Source: Xanthoparmelia taractica
Taxonomy: Eukaryota > Ascomycota > Lecanoromycetes > Lecanorales > Parmeliaceae
NCBI GenBank assembly: GCA_033085395.1
Contig: JANQBS010000257.1
Location: 1 to 55,273 of the forward strand
Length of the DNA stretch: 55,273 nucleotides
Direction: 5' to 3'
Shown in pieces: positions 30,968 through 41,454 of the stretch. Position 1 is the first letter of the stretch; each line of letters starts with the position of its first letter. The notes under the pieces were generated by a model. That model worked only from the letters and a program-made list of their open reading frames with translations. It was not told where the DNA came from and did not search any database. The position numbers were made by a program, and so were the translations under genes.

Positions 30968-32162
30968 CTATACTATCGAATATCCACCGTCAACAATAAT
31001 ATCGCTACCGGTTGTATAGCTAGAAATGTCAGAAGCCAGATACAGGAATGCTCCCTTAAGCTCATGTGCTTCACCTTCACGTCTACACAACATGTCAGTC
31101 CCTGCGGAAGGAGCAGAGATAGAGACACTTACCCCATAGGTATCTTGTCTCTCCATATATTCTTCGTCTCTATTGGAATGAAGTCCGATATCTCTGTGGC
31201 CATGTAACCAGGCGAGACCGTATTAGCACGAGCGAATTGCACCATGTCAACGGCTATCGATTTGACTGTAGGCGGAGATCAGCACCACGGTCCTGCGGCT
31301 CCTTGGGGCAGAAAGACCTACCAAACTGGATGACAGCAGCTTTGGCGCAATTATACACTGCTTGCAGCTGAGGGATGTTGACTATGTGCCCGCTCATACT
31401 CGCGGTGGCAATGAAGCTTCCTAGCCTATAATTCTCTAGCCTCTTCCCATTCAAATCCGTTCCCTCCATCTTCTGGCGTCTCCAATGAAGGCCAGCGGCA
31501 TATGCACAGTAATAGACGCTGCCCATATCGGTAGACATGACGTTCCTGTAATGCTCGATCTCACCGTCGAGAAAACTGCCCTGAGTCCATGGGATGCCAG
31601 CATTTGCAACAAAAATGTCAAGACGGCCATTGAACTCTTTTACGATTTCATCGACTAGGTCCTTGACGTCTTCTTGGCTCCGGACATCTACTTGGTAAGC
31701 TCGGCCTAAGCCATAATGTCAGTAGGCATCTCTGCAACGCTTCTATATATTCATACACTTGACTCCATACTCTTTTTCAATGTCCCGAGCACGGTCCAGA
31801 GCCTTCTTATTACCGTGATACCAAATGGCTACATTGGCACCAGACTCGGCCAAAGCCTGGGCCACGGCCAAGCCAATTCCCGCACCGGCTCCCGAGACAA
31901 TAGCGGTCTTGCCTGTGTTGTTGAAGAGAGGGAAGACTTTGTCCTCTTTCGGAGCCACAGTATTGTAATGGTTGAAGTTCCCTCCGTCCATCGCGGGCAG
32001 CTTTTCTCCTCCCATGGTGGTCGAGATACTGGAGAACCCTTGTTGTCCTGAGAAGATCGTAGGGTAATCTTGACAGAGACCTAAATATATCGCAAGAACT
32101 AACGTCGTCGACAAGAAGAAGTAAGTCAGAAGGGATGAAGTGGTAGGCTTCTCCACCTTCAT
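30968..32162 (-). CDS. Short-chain dehydrogenase/reductase, sorbose/mannitol type, with N-terminal hydrophobic extension
   Basis: Four exons (32162-31757, 31705-31322, 31265-31133, 31082-30968) with introns of 50-56 nt give 345 residues. It is a classical NAD(P)H-dependent SDR: cofactor motif GAGAGIG (residues 91-97), NAG at 170-172, catalytic Ser in TASMSG (about 238), Tyr253 and Lys257 in YNCAK. The C-terminal half (NTVSPGYMATEI, PMGREGEAHELKGAFLYLAS, YTTGSDIIVDGGYS) is that of the Sou1-like sorbose reductase/NADP-mannitol dehydrogenase group. Residues 1-49 are unusual: a membrane-like stretch (LLTYFFLSTTLVLAIYLGL). A start at Met50 (base 32015) would give the usual soluble length of about 296. 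Substrate may be a ketose or, given the cyclase nearby, another ketone; the sequence favours the sugar family. Confidence 0.9.
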
Positions 32163-33619
32163 CTACTTACTCGTTGAAAAGAACCCTAATGGCAAGTCAG
32201 TCTATCACGACCTTTCAACTACCTTATATGACTGGGAGTCCTCGGAGTAATTCTCGGAGTTCATATAAGCTACTCTATGTGGGTGGACAGAGCTAGGGAA
32301 TCCTGGAAGAATTGCATTTCAAAGCAAGCCCCCGCTTAGATGCTAATGCCCGATTCGTGATTCGCTGATGTTTCACCTCGGTTGATGACATAATCTGCTT
32401 TCGGCCGTCGATATCATTTATGACAACGTCAACAAATCCTTCTACTTGTAACATTCATATCATGGCAATACATCCAGTCGCCTACCCGACTACCATCACC
32501 GCTGATGCCTTCATCCAGCCCGTCTCGATGTCATTGAAACTATTTCCTGCATTTACGGCGTGCTTGTGGGATTGTTCCTGAATAAGGCGCTGCCTCGAGT
32601 TCCGATGAAGCCTGGGGCATACGGCTGGCAACCTTTTCTGTGTGTTTACCAACCTCATCACAAAGAGAACGGCATGCCACATAATAGAGTCCCCAGAATC
32701 ATTGATAATGCTCGCTGCCAATGTTCGAAAATGCGATGCTTATCTATATCTGAGTGTCATCTTGTGGTTTGGAACTCGATAGCGGACGTTCTTTGCATCC
32801 GATGCTGAGCCTAGAAGTAATCCTGAAAGATCCTGAAAGTACCGATGTATCTGAATCATCGTCAAATGGCTCCGCAATCCGGGGCACAAGGCTGGAACCT
32901 ATGAGTTGAAGAACAAGCCATTATCTTTTCCTTCTTCCCATTTGGCATCCGAACTCATGTTGGCTCACAAACCGAAACTGATGGCTTTTCCAATTCTTGA
33001 TAGCTACAAAATCAGAGAGCAGTACAATCTCATTTCAGCATGCGCAACGCACAATGTTCAGCCGTGCCGGCGGTCTCTGTCTGGGGTTCACCTTCTCCAG
33101 AATTGCCCGACGGACGGCAAAAGTCTTTTGTCCTCTTCTTCTATATGATTACTTGACCGCTCACATCGCAAAGGCGCGAAAATGGGGGTTGAATCTCCAC
33201 CCTTCCCAACAGTCCTCAGAATACGAAACAAACGACGTCCGGTTTTTGCGAAACAGTCCTTCAGAACCATATGCCAGACGAAGGATGCGATGACTCGTGC
33301 GATCAAGATATTGCGACAATGGTTTGTGTCTTTCTAAAATGTTGAACGTGTTGTTGACATTCCACATACCAAGGGCCTACATCCCTTGCTCAATTTCTCC
33401 AGAACTTTTTTACGTCCACCTTCGCTTGTGTTTGAACTTGCATGCAACCTTTGTCATTGTCATGCTACCTTTAAACTCTTGCAATTGATCTCCTCTGAAT
33501 TGGAGCTTCTCCGTACTATGGAGCTCTCCCAGGGTTAGCGATTGTTGCATAGCAACTAATTAGCACCAGTGACTCTAACGCTATCCTCATACGTCCTCTC
33601 ACAAAGAACTTGACGCGTC
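32163..33619. other. Intergenic, divergent promoter region, no gene seen
   Basis: About 1.46 kb between the dehydrogenase (minus) and the membrane protein (plus). Short frames on both strands (for example 32482-32808 and 32906-33367) overlap each other without coding character. Confidence 0.5.
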
Positions 33620-36259
33620 ATGGCGATAAGCCTGGGCTTACTCGTTGGGATCATTGCCGGCGCGGTAGGTCTGACATCCCTCACAGTCGTCCTCGTGGTC
33701 CTTGGCCTACGACACAAGCACAAGCGGCTCCTCTCGCAAATCAATTCAGCAGGCGAGCGACGCCTCAGCGGCTTCCGTGCCAGTCCTAGCGCAATCATGA
33801 GCATCACAGACGAGGACGTCGCACGCATGCCAGGCACGCGAGCTTCTGTACGCCACTCATCGCGCACACTTTACAATCGCGACAGTCTATACACGCCAAT
33901 GGCATCGCGCGAGAGTCTGCCTCGGCGCGCGTATATTCCAAAAGCACGAGCGAACGATCGAGATGATCACGAGCCAGTTGCACCACAGCAATCTTGGCCG
34001 TTGCCTCGTCGAATGACGCGTGCGGATGGTACATCTTTGGTCAAGCTACCATTATCGACACTGACTCCAGTGACTGAGAGGTCAAAGATCACTCTTGCTT
34101 CGCCTCCTCCTAAAGATACAGGAAAACTGGCTGCGACACCGCGAAAAGACGAAATTACATCAAATGGCACCCTTGATCTGGATGCGAAAGACGGTGATGA
34201 ACCAAAAGCGTTGTTGTCTACAGATCTCACACCAAAGCCGCTATTTCACAGACAGCAGCGCAGCAGTTCCCACGGCATGATTGCTGAACCAGCAGACAGA
34301 AGCAAGACCGAGCCAAGAGCGTTGAAGAGAACGTCGCAAGTTCCGAAGTCGAAAAGCATGTACAGTCAAGCGCCCGGGTCCGCGCCTACGCAGCCACTGC
34401 CGCCATTGCCATTCGAGATCACGTCAAAGACATTGCCAAGAGTAAAGAGCCCAGAACAGAGTATAAGGCGAGCATCTGGCGGAAGTCTGTTCAGCGAGCA
34501 AACATCCATACTCGATGATAATTGGTCCAAGGCTTTTTCGCAGGCTGGAACGGATTTCACATCCATCAATCTCGCGTCAGCTCCAATCGCCGCATCAAAG
34601 CCCAAAGGACTCGGACAATACGAGGGTAACCACGTAGTATGGGATTCATCTTTTGAAGAAGGGAAAGCTAGTCCCATAGGAGCTGCAAAACAAATGTTAT
34701 TCCGGCCAGAACTAAACACACAGCGATCCTTTCGCGCCAGCATACAAGAGAGTCTGCCAAGAAGCAAGAGCAGTGGACTGTCTCTGTCGATGTCCCTACA
34801 TGGGCCATCCCGAGCCGAGTCGAGATCATTTCTGGCCAAAGACCCATCAAGCACACACTCGAAGTCGAGAGTCGCCATCCCCAGAAGTGCCGAGAAAAGA
34901 AAGCCTAGACGCGGCGTTTCTCCATCATCGCCTCTCTGTCGCGCAACCGGTTTCACCATCCACGACGACACGAAAAGCAAGCGCGCGTCCACATCGACCT
35001 TACACGAAGTTTCCGGTAATGAGGGTAGTCCAATCGCGAGCACCTGGGACAGGCGACCGCGTTCTGTCGCAACCAGCCATCCACTCGAATGGAACGTCGA
35101 GTCCGTGCAGGCAACGAAAGCTTCAGCGACAAATAACGGAGGAGGTGGACATGAGCATCAGGATCGCATCCGCATGTCGAACACACCGGTAACGGCACCA
35201 TCATCGGCAAAGCCTCCAGCCATCGAAGAGCGAGAAAGACTGTCTCAAGGAAAAGCCCCACAGCTTCAGAATCTGATCCAGGAAGGAAGACCCAAAGAAA
35301 TGAAATTCCGTCCCCCATCGCGACAAGACTTCGACTTCGCTTTACAGACCACTCTCGACCCACACAGAGAGAAACCCCAAATAACGAACAACAACAGCCC
35401 GTTCTCCCCCACCCAATTCATGATGAACCTTTACCGAGAAGATGATACCGGCCCAGACTCCGAAGTCAACACCCCAACCCGAAAGCCCAGCTCACAAAGA
35501 CCTTCCTCCATCCACACCAACCGGCGCAAGACGATTTTCGACGACCCAACGCCAACAATCTGGCCACTAGCCACGCCATCCACAGAGGACCATCCCGATC
35601 CCGACCCCGAAAAGCCCACCACCAACGCCTCCCGCCTAAGCCTCCACTCCACCTCGCAAGACTCCAACCCCGACTCGCGCCCCACCTCCTTCCTCCTCAA
35701 CTATCCCTGGCCCCAGCCCCCCAAGCCCCCCACCAATCCCACCTGGCGAGCTCCCCAAACGCCCATCCGCGGTCCCCGAGCCGCCCCGTTCCGCTACATC
35801 TCGCCCAACCGCCGGCGCTCGCCGGTCCGCAGCGCCGTCGGCAAACGAAGCGGCAGTCCCGTCAAAGACCTCCGACGGAGCGTCGCCGCGCTGCGGAGGA
35901 TGAACAGCGAAGTCGTCAGCAGCGGGGGCCGGAAGTCGAGGGAGCATAGACGGTATTTGAGTATCGGGGAGGGCGAGGGCAGTCCGATTTTCGAGGAGGA
36001 CGAGGCTGGTTCTGGCAGTCGACCCGGGAGTCGGGGTCTTTTTTCGCAAGGGCAAAAGGCTGGAGGAGGAGTTGAGATTAGGCCGAGGGCAGCGGATGGG
36101 AAAGAGAATCTTGCGGGGCCGAAGGACATGGTGATTTTTGGTGGTATGACGAAGCTTGGGCCCCCGGGCAATGGCACCAACAGGGCTAGAAAGAGTCCTA
36201 CTGGGAGTATGTACGACGGCGATGGGTTTTTGAAAGACCTGGATGCGTGGCTGCGCTGA
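33620..36259 (+). CDS. Large single-pass membrane protein with disordered cytoplasmic tail
   Basis: A single 879-codon frame. Residues about 3-30 are one membrane segment (LGLLVGIIAGAVGLTSLTVV...), followed by a basic stop-transfer HKHKR, so the long tail should be cytoplasmic. The tail is Ser/Pro/Arg-rich with many potential phosphorylation and SH3-type proline sites (PLPPLPFE, PKPPTNP, NYPWPQPPK) and a conserved-looking C-terminus (GPKDMVIFGGMTKLG ... DGDGFLKDLDAWLR). There is no signal peptide before the membrane segment and the extracellular part is almost nil. The layout resembles fungal cell-cortex adaptor proteins; I do not recognise a named family. Downstream, the ICln gene is convergent 185 bp away. 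Confidence 0.8.
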   Translation: MAISLGLLVGIIAGAVGLTSLTVVLVVLGLRHKHKRLLSQINSAGERRLSGFRASPSAIMSITDEDVARMPGTRASVRHSSRTLYNRDSLYTPMASRESLPRRAYIPKARANDRDDHEPVAPQQSWPLPRRMTRADGTSLVKLPLSTLTPVTERSKITLASPPPKDTGKLAATPRKDEITSNGTLDLDAKDGDEPKALLSTDLTPKPLFHRQQRSSSHGMIAEPADRSKTEPRALKRTSQVPKSKSMYSQAPGSAPTQPLPPLPFEITSKTLPRVKSPEQSIRRASGGSLFSEQTSILDDNWSKAFSQAGTDFTSINLASAPIAASKPKGLGQYEGNHVVWDSSFEEGKASPIGAAKQMLFRPELNTQRSFRASIQESLPRSKSSGLSLSMSLHGPSRAESRSFLAKDPSSTHSKSRVAIPRSAEKRKPRRGVSPSSPLCRATGFTIHDDTKSKRASTSTLHEVSGNEGSPIASTWDRRPRSVATSHPLEWNVESVQATKASATNNGGGGHEHQDRIRMSNTPVTAPSSAKPPAIEERERLSQGKAPQLQNLIQEGRPKEMKFRPPSRQDFDFALQTTLDPHREKPQITNNNSPFSPTQFMMNLYREDDTGPDSEVNTPTRKPSSQRPSSIHTNRRKTIFDDPTPTIWPLATPSTEDHPDPDPEKPTTNASRLSLHSTSQDSNPDSRPTSFLLNYPWPQPPKPPTNPTWRAPQTPIRGPRAAPFRYISPNRRRSPVRSAVGKRSGSPVKDLRRSVAALRRMNSEVVSSGGRKSREHRRYLSIGEGEGSPIFEEDEAGSGSRPGSRGLFSQGQKAGGGVEIRPRAADGKENLAGPKDMVIFGGMTKLGPPGNGTNRARKSPTGSMYDGDGFLKDLDAWLR

Positions 36260-36444
36260 ATTTCCGATCTATCTATTTGAGATTTACTGATATCTATAAT
36301 CATAATACAAGACCGCTTTTGTCATGGCTCATCATACTGCATGCAGAGACAAATCCAAATTCTGGGGTTCCCACCATCCTCACCCGGAGCATAACAGAAA
36401 ACAGCAATTCCATGACCAGCATGGCATCGGCGCTCCTATGTTGT

Positions 36445-37666
36445 TCACTCCGTCCTCCTCCACTTCGTCTCTTCCGTACCACCGCCCTCTCCCTCCACAC
36501 CATCACCATCACCATCACCATCACCATCACCATCTTCCTCCCTCGTCCTTACAGTCCCTGCGCCCTCCCCCAAACCAACACCACCACCACCACCACCCAC
36601 CTCCCCCAACCCCCCGCCCCCCCTCCAATTCCCCTCCTCATCAAAAAACTCCCCCACATTCTCCGCCGTAATCCACCCTCCACTCCCCGGCATCGGCGGC
36701 GGAAGCCCTGACCCTGCTCCCTCTCCATTACTCAATGGATAAACACCACTGACATCCTGATCTCCCTCAAACATAATCGCCGGACGCTGTCCCCCTCCTC
36801 CTCCTCCACCTTCGTCATCATCCTCCACATCACCCTCAGACCCACTCACCGGATCCGGATGCAAATTCGCACACGCAGAAAGCGCAGCATAAAGCCTTTG
36901 AGCCTGCGATTCTGATTCCCTCTCCTGTGCCTCGTGTCCCCCTTCCTCCCTCTCCTCTTCCTTATCCTCCTCCTGCTCCTCCTGCTCCTCTGCAGTACCA
37001 TCAAGCCTCGACGCAGCAGCAGCAGGAACGATAGTAACAGAAACCGTAGCGTCCGGATCGTGATCATCGAACGTCTGCGCCTCGGTCAAGAGCTGTAAGA
37101 ATAGGGATGCTGGTTTCGTCTGCGAAGAAGGGCGTTGGAGGGCGTGGAGGGAGATGCAGGGGTAGGGGATTGAGAGGCCGGTTGAGAGGGGTGGGGAGAA
37201 GAGTACGAGACGCCTGTTTAGATGATTGGTTATATGAAATCAGCTAGAACAGAGATGTAGAAGTGAAGGCGAGAGAGTTAGTGGGGAGTGGGGGGCGAGG
37301 TGAGAAAAAGAATACACACTCAGAAGTCACCCACACATCCACACCCTTAATCTCAAATTCCTCGTCCTCGTCTCGGTTATCGTCTTCATCCCCCTCCCTC
37401 TCCTCTGCCGCACCATGCCCATTAACAGCTGCATCTACAGCCGCCGCCGCCGCCGCCGAGCCATTGACACCCCTGCGCGCACCATTTGCGAGACCCGAGA
37501 GCGCGGGGGCGGCGGAAAGGTCTGAGGCGTGGAAGAAGAGGGAAGCGGAGGGGGAGTGGTGGTGGAGGACTGGGGGGCCGGAGTAGAAGGAGGAAGGGGT
37601 TTGGGATTGGTGGGTTAAGAGAGGGGTGAAGGAGGAGGAGGTGGGGGGTTGGTGGATGATTTCCAT
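36445..37666 (-). CDS. ICln/Lot5-like protein (PF03517 family)
   Basis: Exons 37666-37320 and 37213-36445 give 371 residues. The 106-nt intron (GTGTGT to AACAG) joins GVDVWVTSE to RLVLFSPPLSTGLSIPYPCISLHALQR, the core of the PH-like ICln fold. A conserved ICln element, LYAALSACANLHPDP, follows the middle region. ICln chaperones Sm proteins in the PRMT5 methylosome. This copy is expanded by low complexity: an Ala run (SAAAAAAVD), a Gln/Glu-rich insert, two Gly runs, and a DGDGDG repeat near the C-terminus encoded by six CACCAT units on the plus strand (36498-36533). The usual long acidic C-terminal tail is partly replaced by Gly-rich sequence. Shares a 222-bp divergent promoter with dihydroorotase. 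Confidence 0.85.
36498..36533. repeat. Hexanucleotide microsatellite, six CACCAT units
   Basis: Perfect six-copy repeat within the last exon of the ICln gene, read on the minus strand as alternating Gly and Asp codons. It is in frame, so length changes would add or remove whole Asp-Gly pairs. Confidence 0.9.
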
Positions 37667-37888
37667 TTGTGGGTGAGAGGAGGTGGAGGGGTGGAAGGGG
37701 GGTGGTTGTGTGCCTACGTACTTTATGTTTGGGCTTGAGCTCTAGAAGGGCACAAGGGTAATCGGTCAAACCCCGGTCACCTATGCCTAGACCAGCCCTA
37801 AATTCTCTAGATTACCTTCCCAATATACCTCGCTAGGTGACTAAATTCCAGCTCTCTCAAAACCCTTCATCTTTTAAAAGGCAACAAG
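37667..37888. promoter_or_regulatory. Divergent promoter of ICln and dihydroorotase
   Basis: The 222 bp between two divergent start codons must hold both core promoters. The ICln side is rich in GTGG/GAGG purine repeats; the dihydroorotase side has a short AT-rich stretch before gcaacaagATG. No specific factor site is claimed. Confidence 0.6.
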
Positions 37889-39440
37889 ATGGACTTGACC
37901 GCACTATCTCACCTTGAGTTGCCTTCTACAGTAAGTCAGAGCATGAATATCTCCTCCTGCTAGGCTTTCTTTAGGCCTTTGCTTTGCTAATTATTCCTCG
38001 TCACTAATGCCAGGCCGATTTCCACTGCCATCTCCGGCAGGATGCCATGATGGAACTCTGCACGCCTCTCATCAAGGATGGTGGGTGTGATGCTGTCCTG
38101 GTCATGCCCAATCTGCAGCCTCCTATTACACAAATATCTCAGGCCGTCTCTTACCATATGGCATTATCACGACTGGCCCCTGGGGTTCAATTTTTAATGA
38201 CTCTCTTCCTTCATCCAAGCTTGGACGCAAAAATGATTGCCGAGGCTGCTCAAACGAAGATTATTTATGGTGTAAATCTATTCCTCCCCGTCGAGAAATG
38301 ATCGCTGAATCATCTGCAGGTGAAGTTATATCCAGCCGGAGTACAGTTTCAGTTATCCATAATCGCTCTTTCCAGACTCTCTGGGCAATCGGACTAACCC
38401 GAGCTAGGTGACAACGAATTCTCAGGACGGGGTGCTAAATATTGAGCAGTATTACACTGTTTTTGAGGCGATGCAAGCAAATGGCCTAGTCCTAAATCTG
38501 CACGGCGAAATGACATTCTCGACTCCCGGCGTTACAATCTTGAATGCAGAGGCACGTTTTGTGTCGCAGCTATATAAACTCCACGCCGCCTTTCCACACT
38601 TACCAATAGTACTCGAACACGTCAGTACTAGGGAAGGCATAGAGGCCGTCCGACAGTGTGGAGCAACAGTATAAAGCTCCTTGATCAGGTCTCACACGAA
38701 GAGAACAAGCTGAATGATACTTTAGGTGAAGGCGACTATCACTGCTCACCATTTATGGATGACCACCGAGGACGCCGAAAAAGACGTCTTCAACTTCTGC
38801 AAGCCTGTCGCAAAGGTATATCCCCAAGTTGCGTATATAGAAGTTCAGCTATACAGCCTCTATGCTACTCTACGTCACCTTGATGTGTGCGTTGTCATCC
38901 TTGAGAATTTTTCATTTTTGAACGGCGTAGTGTTTCGCTGTCCAGATGCATGTCCTGACTCGCTACTAGACTCTGGAGGATCGAATAGCCCTTATAAGAG
39001 CGGCGGTGGATGGATCATCCAAATTCTTTTTTGGTATGTCAACTTTGATACGATGTGTACGTCGAAGCTGAAGATGTTTAGGCAGCGACTCTGCACCCCA
39101 TCCTGTTCAATTAAAGGAACAAGCGGATCGTGCGGCAGGCTGCTTCACGCAAGGCTGGTGCACTGCTCTTGTAATTGGCGCTTTAGAACATGGAATGAGA
39201 CAGGGATGGATCAGTAAAGAGCAAGTCACACGGAAAGCCATCGAAGGCTTTCTTTCGGACAACGGGAGGGCGTTCTATAAGATTTCCAACCCGAACGACA
39301 CCGAATCACGAAAACCGCGAATCCGGCTTGAAAGACGAGGCGACATTATACCCAGTTCGATAGTATCTTCAGATGGTAGTTTGGAAGTTGTACCATTCCG
39401 GAGGGGGGAAGAGATAATGTCTTTATCTTGGATAGATTGA
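37889..39440 (+). CDS. URA4: Dihydroorotase (de novo pyrimidine synthesis)
   Basis: Seven exons: 37889-37930, 38014-38271, 38320-38340, 38408-38668, 38726-38815, 38970-39033 and 39082-39440, giving 364 residues, the length of yeast Ura4. It closes carbamoyl-aspartate to dihydroorotate in the cytosol. All zinc ligands are present: His18 and His20 (DFHCHLR), carboxylated Lys102 (VKLYPAG), His139 (NLHGE), His178 (LEHVST), and catalytic Asp248 (FFFGSDSAPHP). Other blocks: VMPNLQPP, TTNSQDGVLNIE, TAHHLWMT, FCKPVAK. Exon 3 is only 21 nt and encodes exactly VKLYPAG, the lysine motif. All introns have GT-AG ends. Without splicing the locus looks like fragments, but no residue of the enzyme core is missing, so it should be functional. 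Confidence 0.95.
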
Positions 39441-40377
39441 CCGCATCAATACCGGACAGATGCTCTCACCGTCACCCCGCGCCTCGGGCTTGAAGGACTT
39501 GGAGCATGTACACCAAGAAACATGGAAGCTTGTAACATATCTGGACCTGCAGACTGAATTAGGAAGCACTTCGCTTGTCGAGTCAAATGGGTCGTCAACC
39601 CTGTAAGCCAAAACGCTGGACCCTACATGCCTAACGAGTGAGTTGCAAGGGCAGAAAGAAGATGGGTGAGGCATACACCAACTGGACGCCACTACCATCT
39701 TACCGACGCTGCACACATTGATTGGTACATTGATGCATTTCCGACGATACCGAGCGAATTGATCGAAAGAACCGAAGGAGCGGGTAGACCGCACATTGGC
39801 CGCTCGGATGGAAGACTTCTTGGACTTCAACTCCGTCCCCTGTAGTCGCAAAACTACTTAAGAGACTTGACCTTGTCGACTAATCGGCGACTTTGAGGAT
39901 TATCCGGGAGGAGGGGGGGAGTCTGGGCATAGCATAGACTCTACTCTGCTAGCTCTAGTGTTTTGATGTTCTGAGAATGTGGCTAGGGATTTGCTGTGGG
40001 ATGGCTCGGAGAAGTCAAGCGCTATCTATTCACTAGGTGTATCATGTGCATAGTTTTTGTGTGGGATACGATGAGATGAGATAATGGCATGGGCGAGAGA
40101 GATATTTGGGGAGTGCCAGAGAAGGAAATAGAAGTGTTAACTTGATCCTGAATGAGGGTGAAACCGATGCAGGATTTTGTTTTTGTGATGGCTGTGGTAT
40201 TGCTGGAATTTTGTACTTGTCAATGGTTGTAGCGTTTCGCGTCTTATAAAGCTAGAAGTGATAATGTAGAGCTAAAGCATCTTACTACTTAAACTCCATG
40301 AAGCTCCTCAGAGACCCGTATGAGATTTACACACACACATATAAAGGATACCCTCATATGTCCAGATATTACCCTTT
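39441..40377. other. Intergenic, no gene seen
   Basis: Between dihydroorotase and the convergent bL19m gene. A 142-codon minus-strand frame (39423-39851) lacks protein-like motifs and overlaps the end of dihydroorotase. Confidence 0.5.
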
Positions 40378-41270
40378 CTACCTCGCCTTGACACCACTCC
40401 TCGACGAGGCCGGATGCTTAGCCGACTTGGACGGATCACTAACTCCCAATGCCCCACTCCTAATCAACCTCCTCTTCTTCAAATACTCCTCAACCTCCCT
40501 CTCCACACTACCCTTATCATGTTTCGGTTGCCTGTATCCCCCATCCGTATTAGCCATCTGTCCACCCACATCCCAGCCAGTCGGAAAAAAGGGGAAATAG
40601 AAGGGAGGGGGATCAGAGGAATCAAAAACAACAACATACCGCATATAATACAACTTCCCCCTCCTCGCCCTCTTCTCCACCCTCTTCACCACCTCAATCG
40701 CCTGCACATTCGGACTATAAACCTTCACCCACATCTCCACCCCAACCATCAACAACTTATTCCGCAGCAAAATCCCCGTATCGACCCCCCTCCTCTTGAT
40801 GCACAAACACACGCCCGCGAACGGATCCCCCGTTTTGAACATGACGAGCAGGATGTCGCCGACCTGCGGCACGTCCGGGTTATTGCGGTCGAAGAGACGG
40901 GTGCGGGAGCCGGTGGGGTCGAGTTGGTGTTGGTGGTAGGCTTGCCAGTCGGCGAGGGGGAAGGGGTGTTTGGCGCGGTGGGAGGGGGGCGGGGGGTAGG
41001 TTTTTATCTTTCTTGGGGCTGGGGTGGAGTGGTTAGCTAGAGGTTGTATGAGAATTTAGATAGAGTACAAGGGAGCTTACAGGTGTGTGTGGTGTCATTG
41101 AGGATCCGGAAGGGTGAGCGCAGCCGTGGAGGCGGAGGACGTGATGATTGTGAGGGTGAGGTTGCGAGGGCGGTGGAGAGGCAGCGGGTGCAGGGTCTCT
41201 GTTGGCGCGATTGTCGCAGCAGTCGTTTCCAGCTACTTGATTGCCGTAGTGTGGGTGCTGTAGAGGCCAT
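40378..41270 (-). CDS. Mitochondrial ribosomal protein bL19m
   Basis: Exons 41270-41081 and 41018-40378 give 276 residues. The 62-nt intron (GTAAGC, branch GCTAAC, CCCAG) joins NDTTHT to SPRKIKTYPPPP. The N-terminus is a basic, Ser/Arg-rich mitochondrial presequence (MASTAPTLRQSSSWKRLLRQ). The core is clear: VPQVGDILLVMFKTGDPFAGVCLCIKRRGVDTGILLRNKL followed by GVEMWVKVYSPNVQAIEVVKR and RRGKLYYMR, matching the bacterial L19 fold on the large subunit near the subunit interface. The C-terminal extension (about 80 residues, with KHDKGSVEREVEEYLKKR) is of the kind fungal bL19m proteins carry. Yeast counterpart: Img1. Confidence 0.92.
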
Positions 41271-41454
41271 GGCGGGTGAGGTGTCTGCAATGCGGATGGA
41301 GAGATGTCGTCGTCGTCAATAGTTGACGGAGAGCTTGAAAAAGCACGCTAAGGAAAGTTTCTTGTCTAGCTCGTACCTCACCAGACTTCTAATGTTCTAT
41401 ACTTAAAGTCATGCGCAATTGAATTCTAGAATACTCCTACCTCAATTACCGATA
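41271..41454. promoter_or_regulatory. Divergent promoter of two mitochondrial-protein genes
   Basis: Only 184 bp separate the start codons of bL19m and the neighbouring mitochondrial protein, so both must share this promoter. It contains cgtcgtcgtc near 41311 and AT-rich patches toward the plus-strand gene. Co-expression of the pair is the natural expectation. Confidence 0.65.

Noticed and set aside
36498..36533. Regular repeat considered as CRISPR-like
   Set aside because: Perfect 6-bp microsatellite without spacers in a eukaryotic exon.
36324..36671. His/Pro-rich plus-strand frame over the ICln 3' exon
   Set aside because: Antisense of the Gly-Asp repeat (CACCAT units); no start context or conserved residues.
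37889..39440. Dihydroorotase as a pseudogene broken into several frames
   Set aside because: Every break is bridged by a GT-AG intron, the spliced length is 364 residues and all metal ligands are present.
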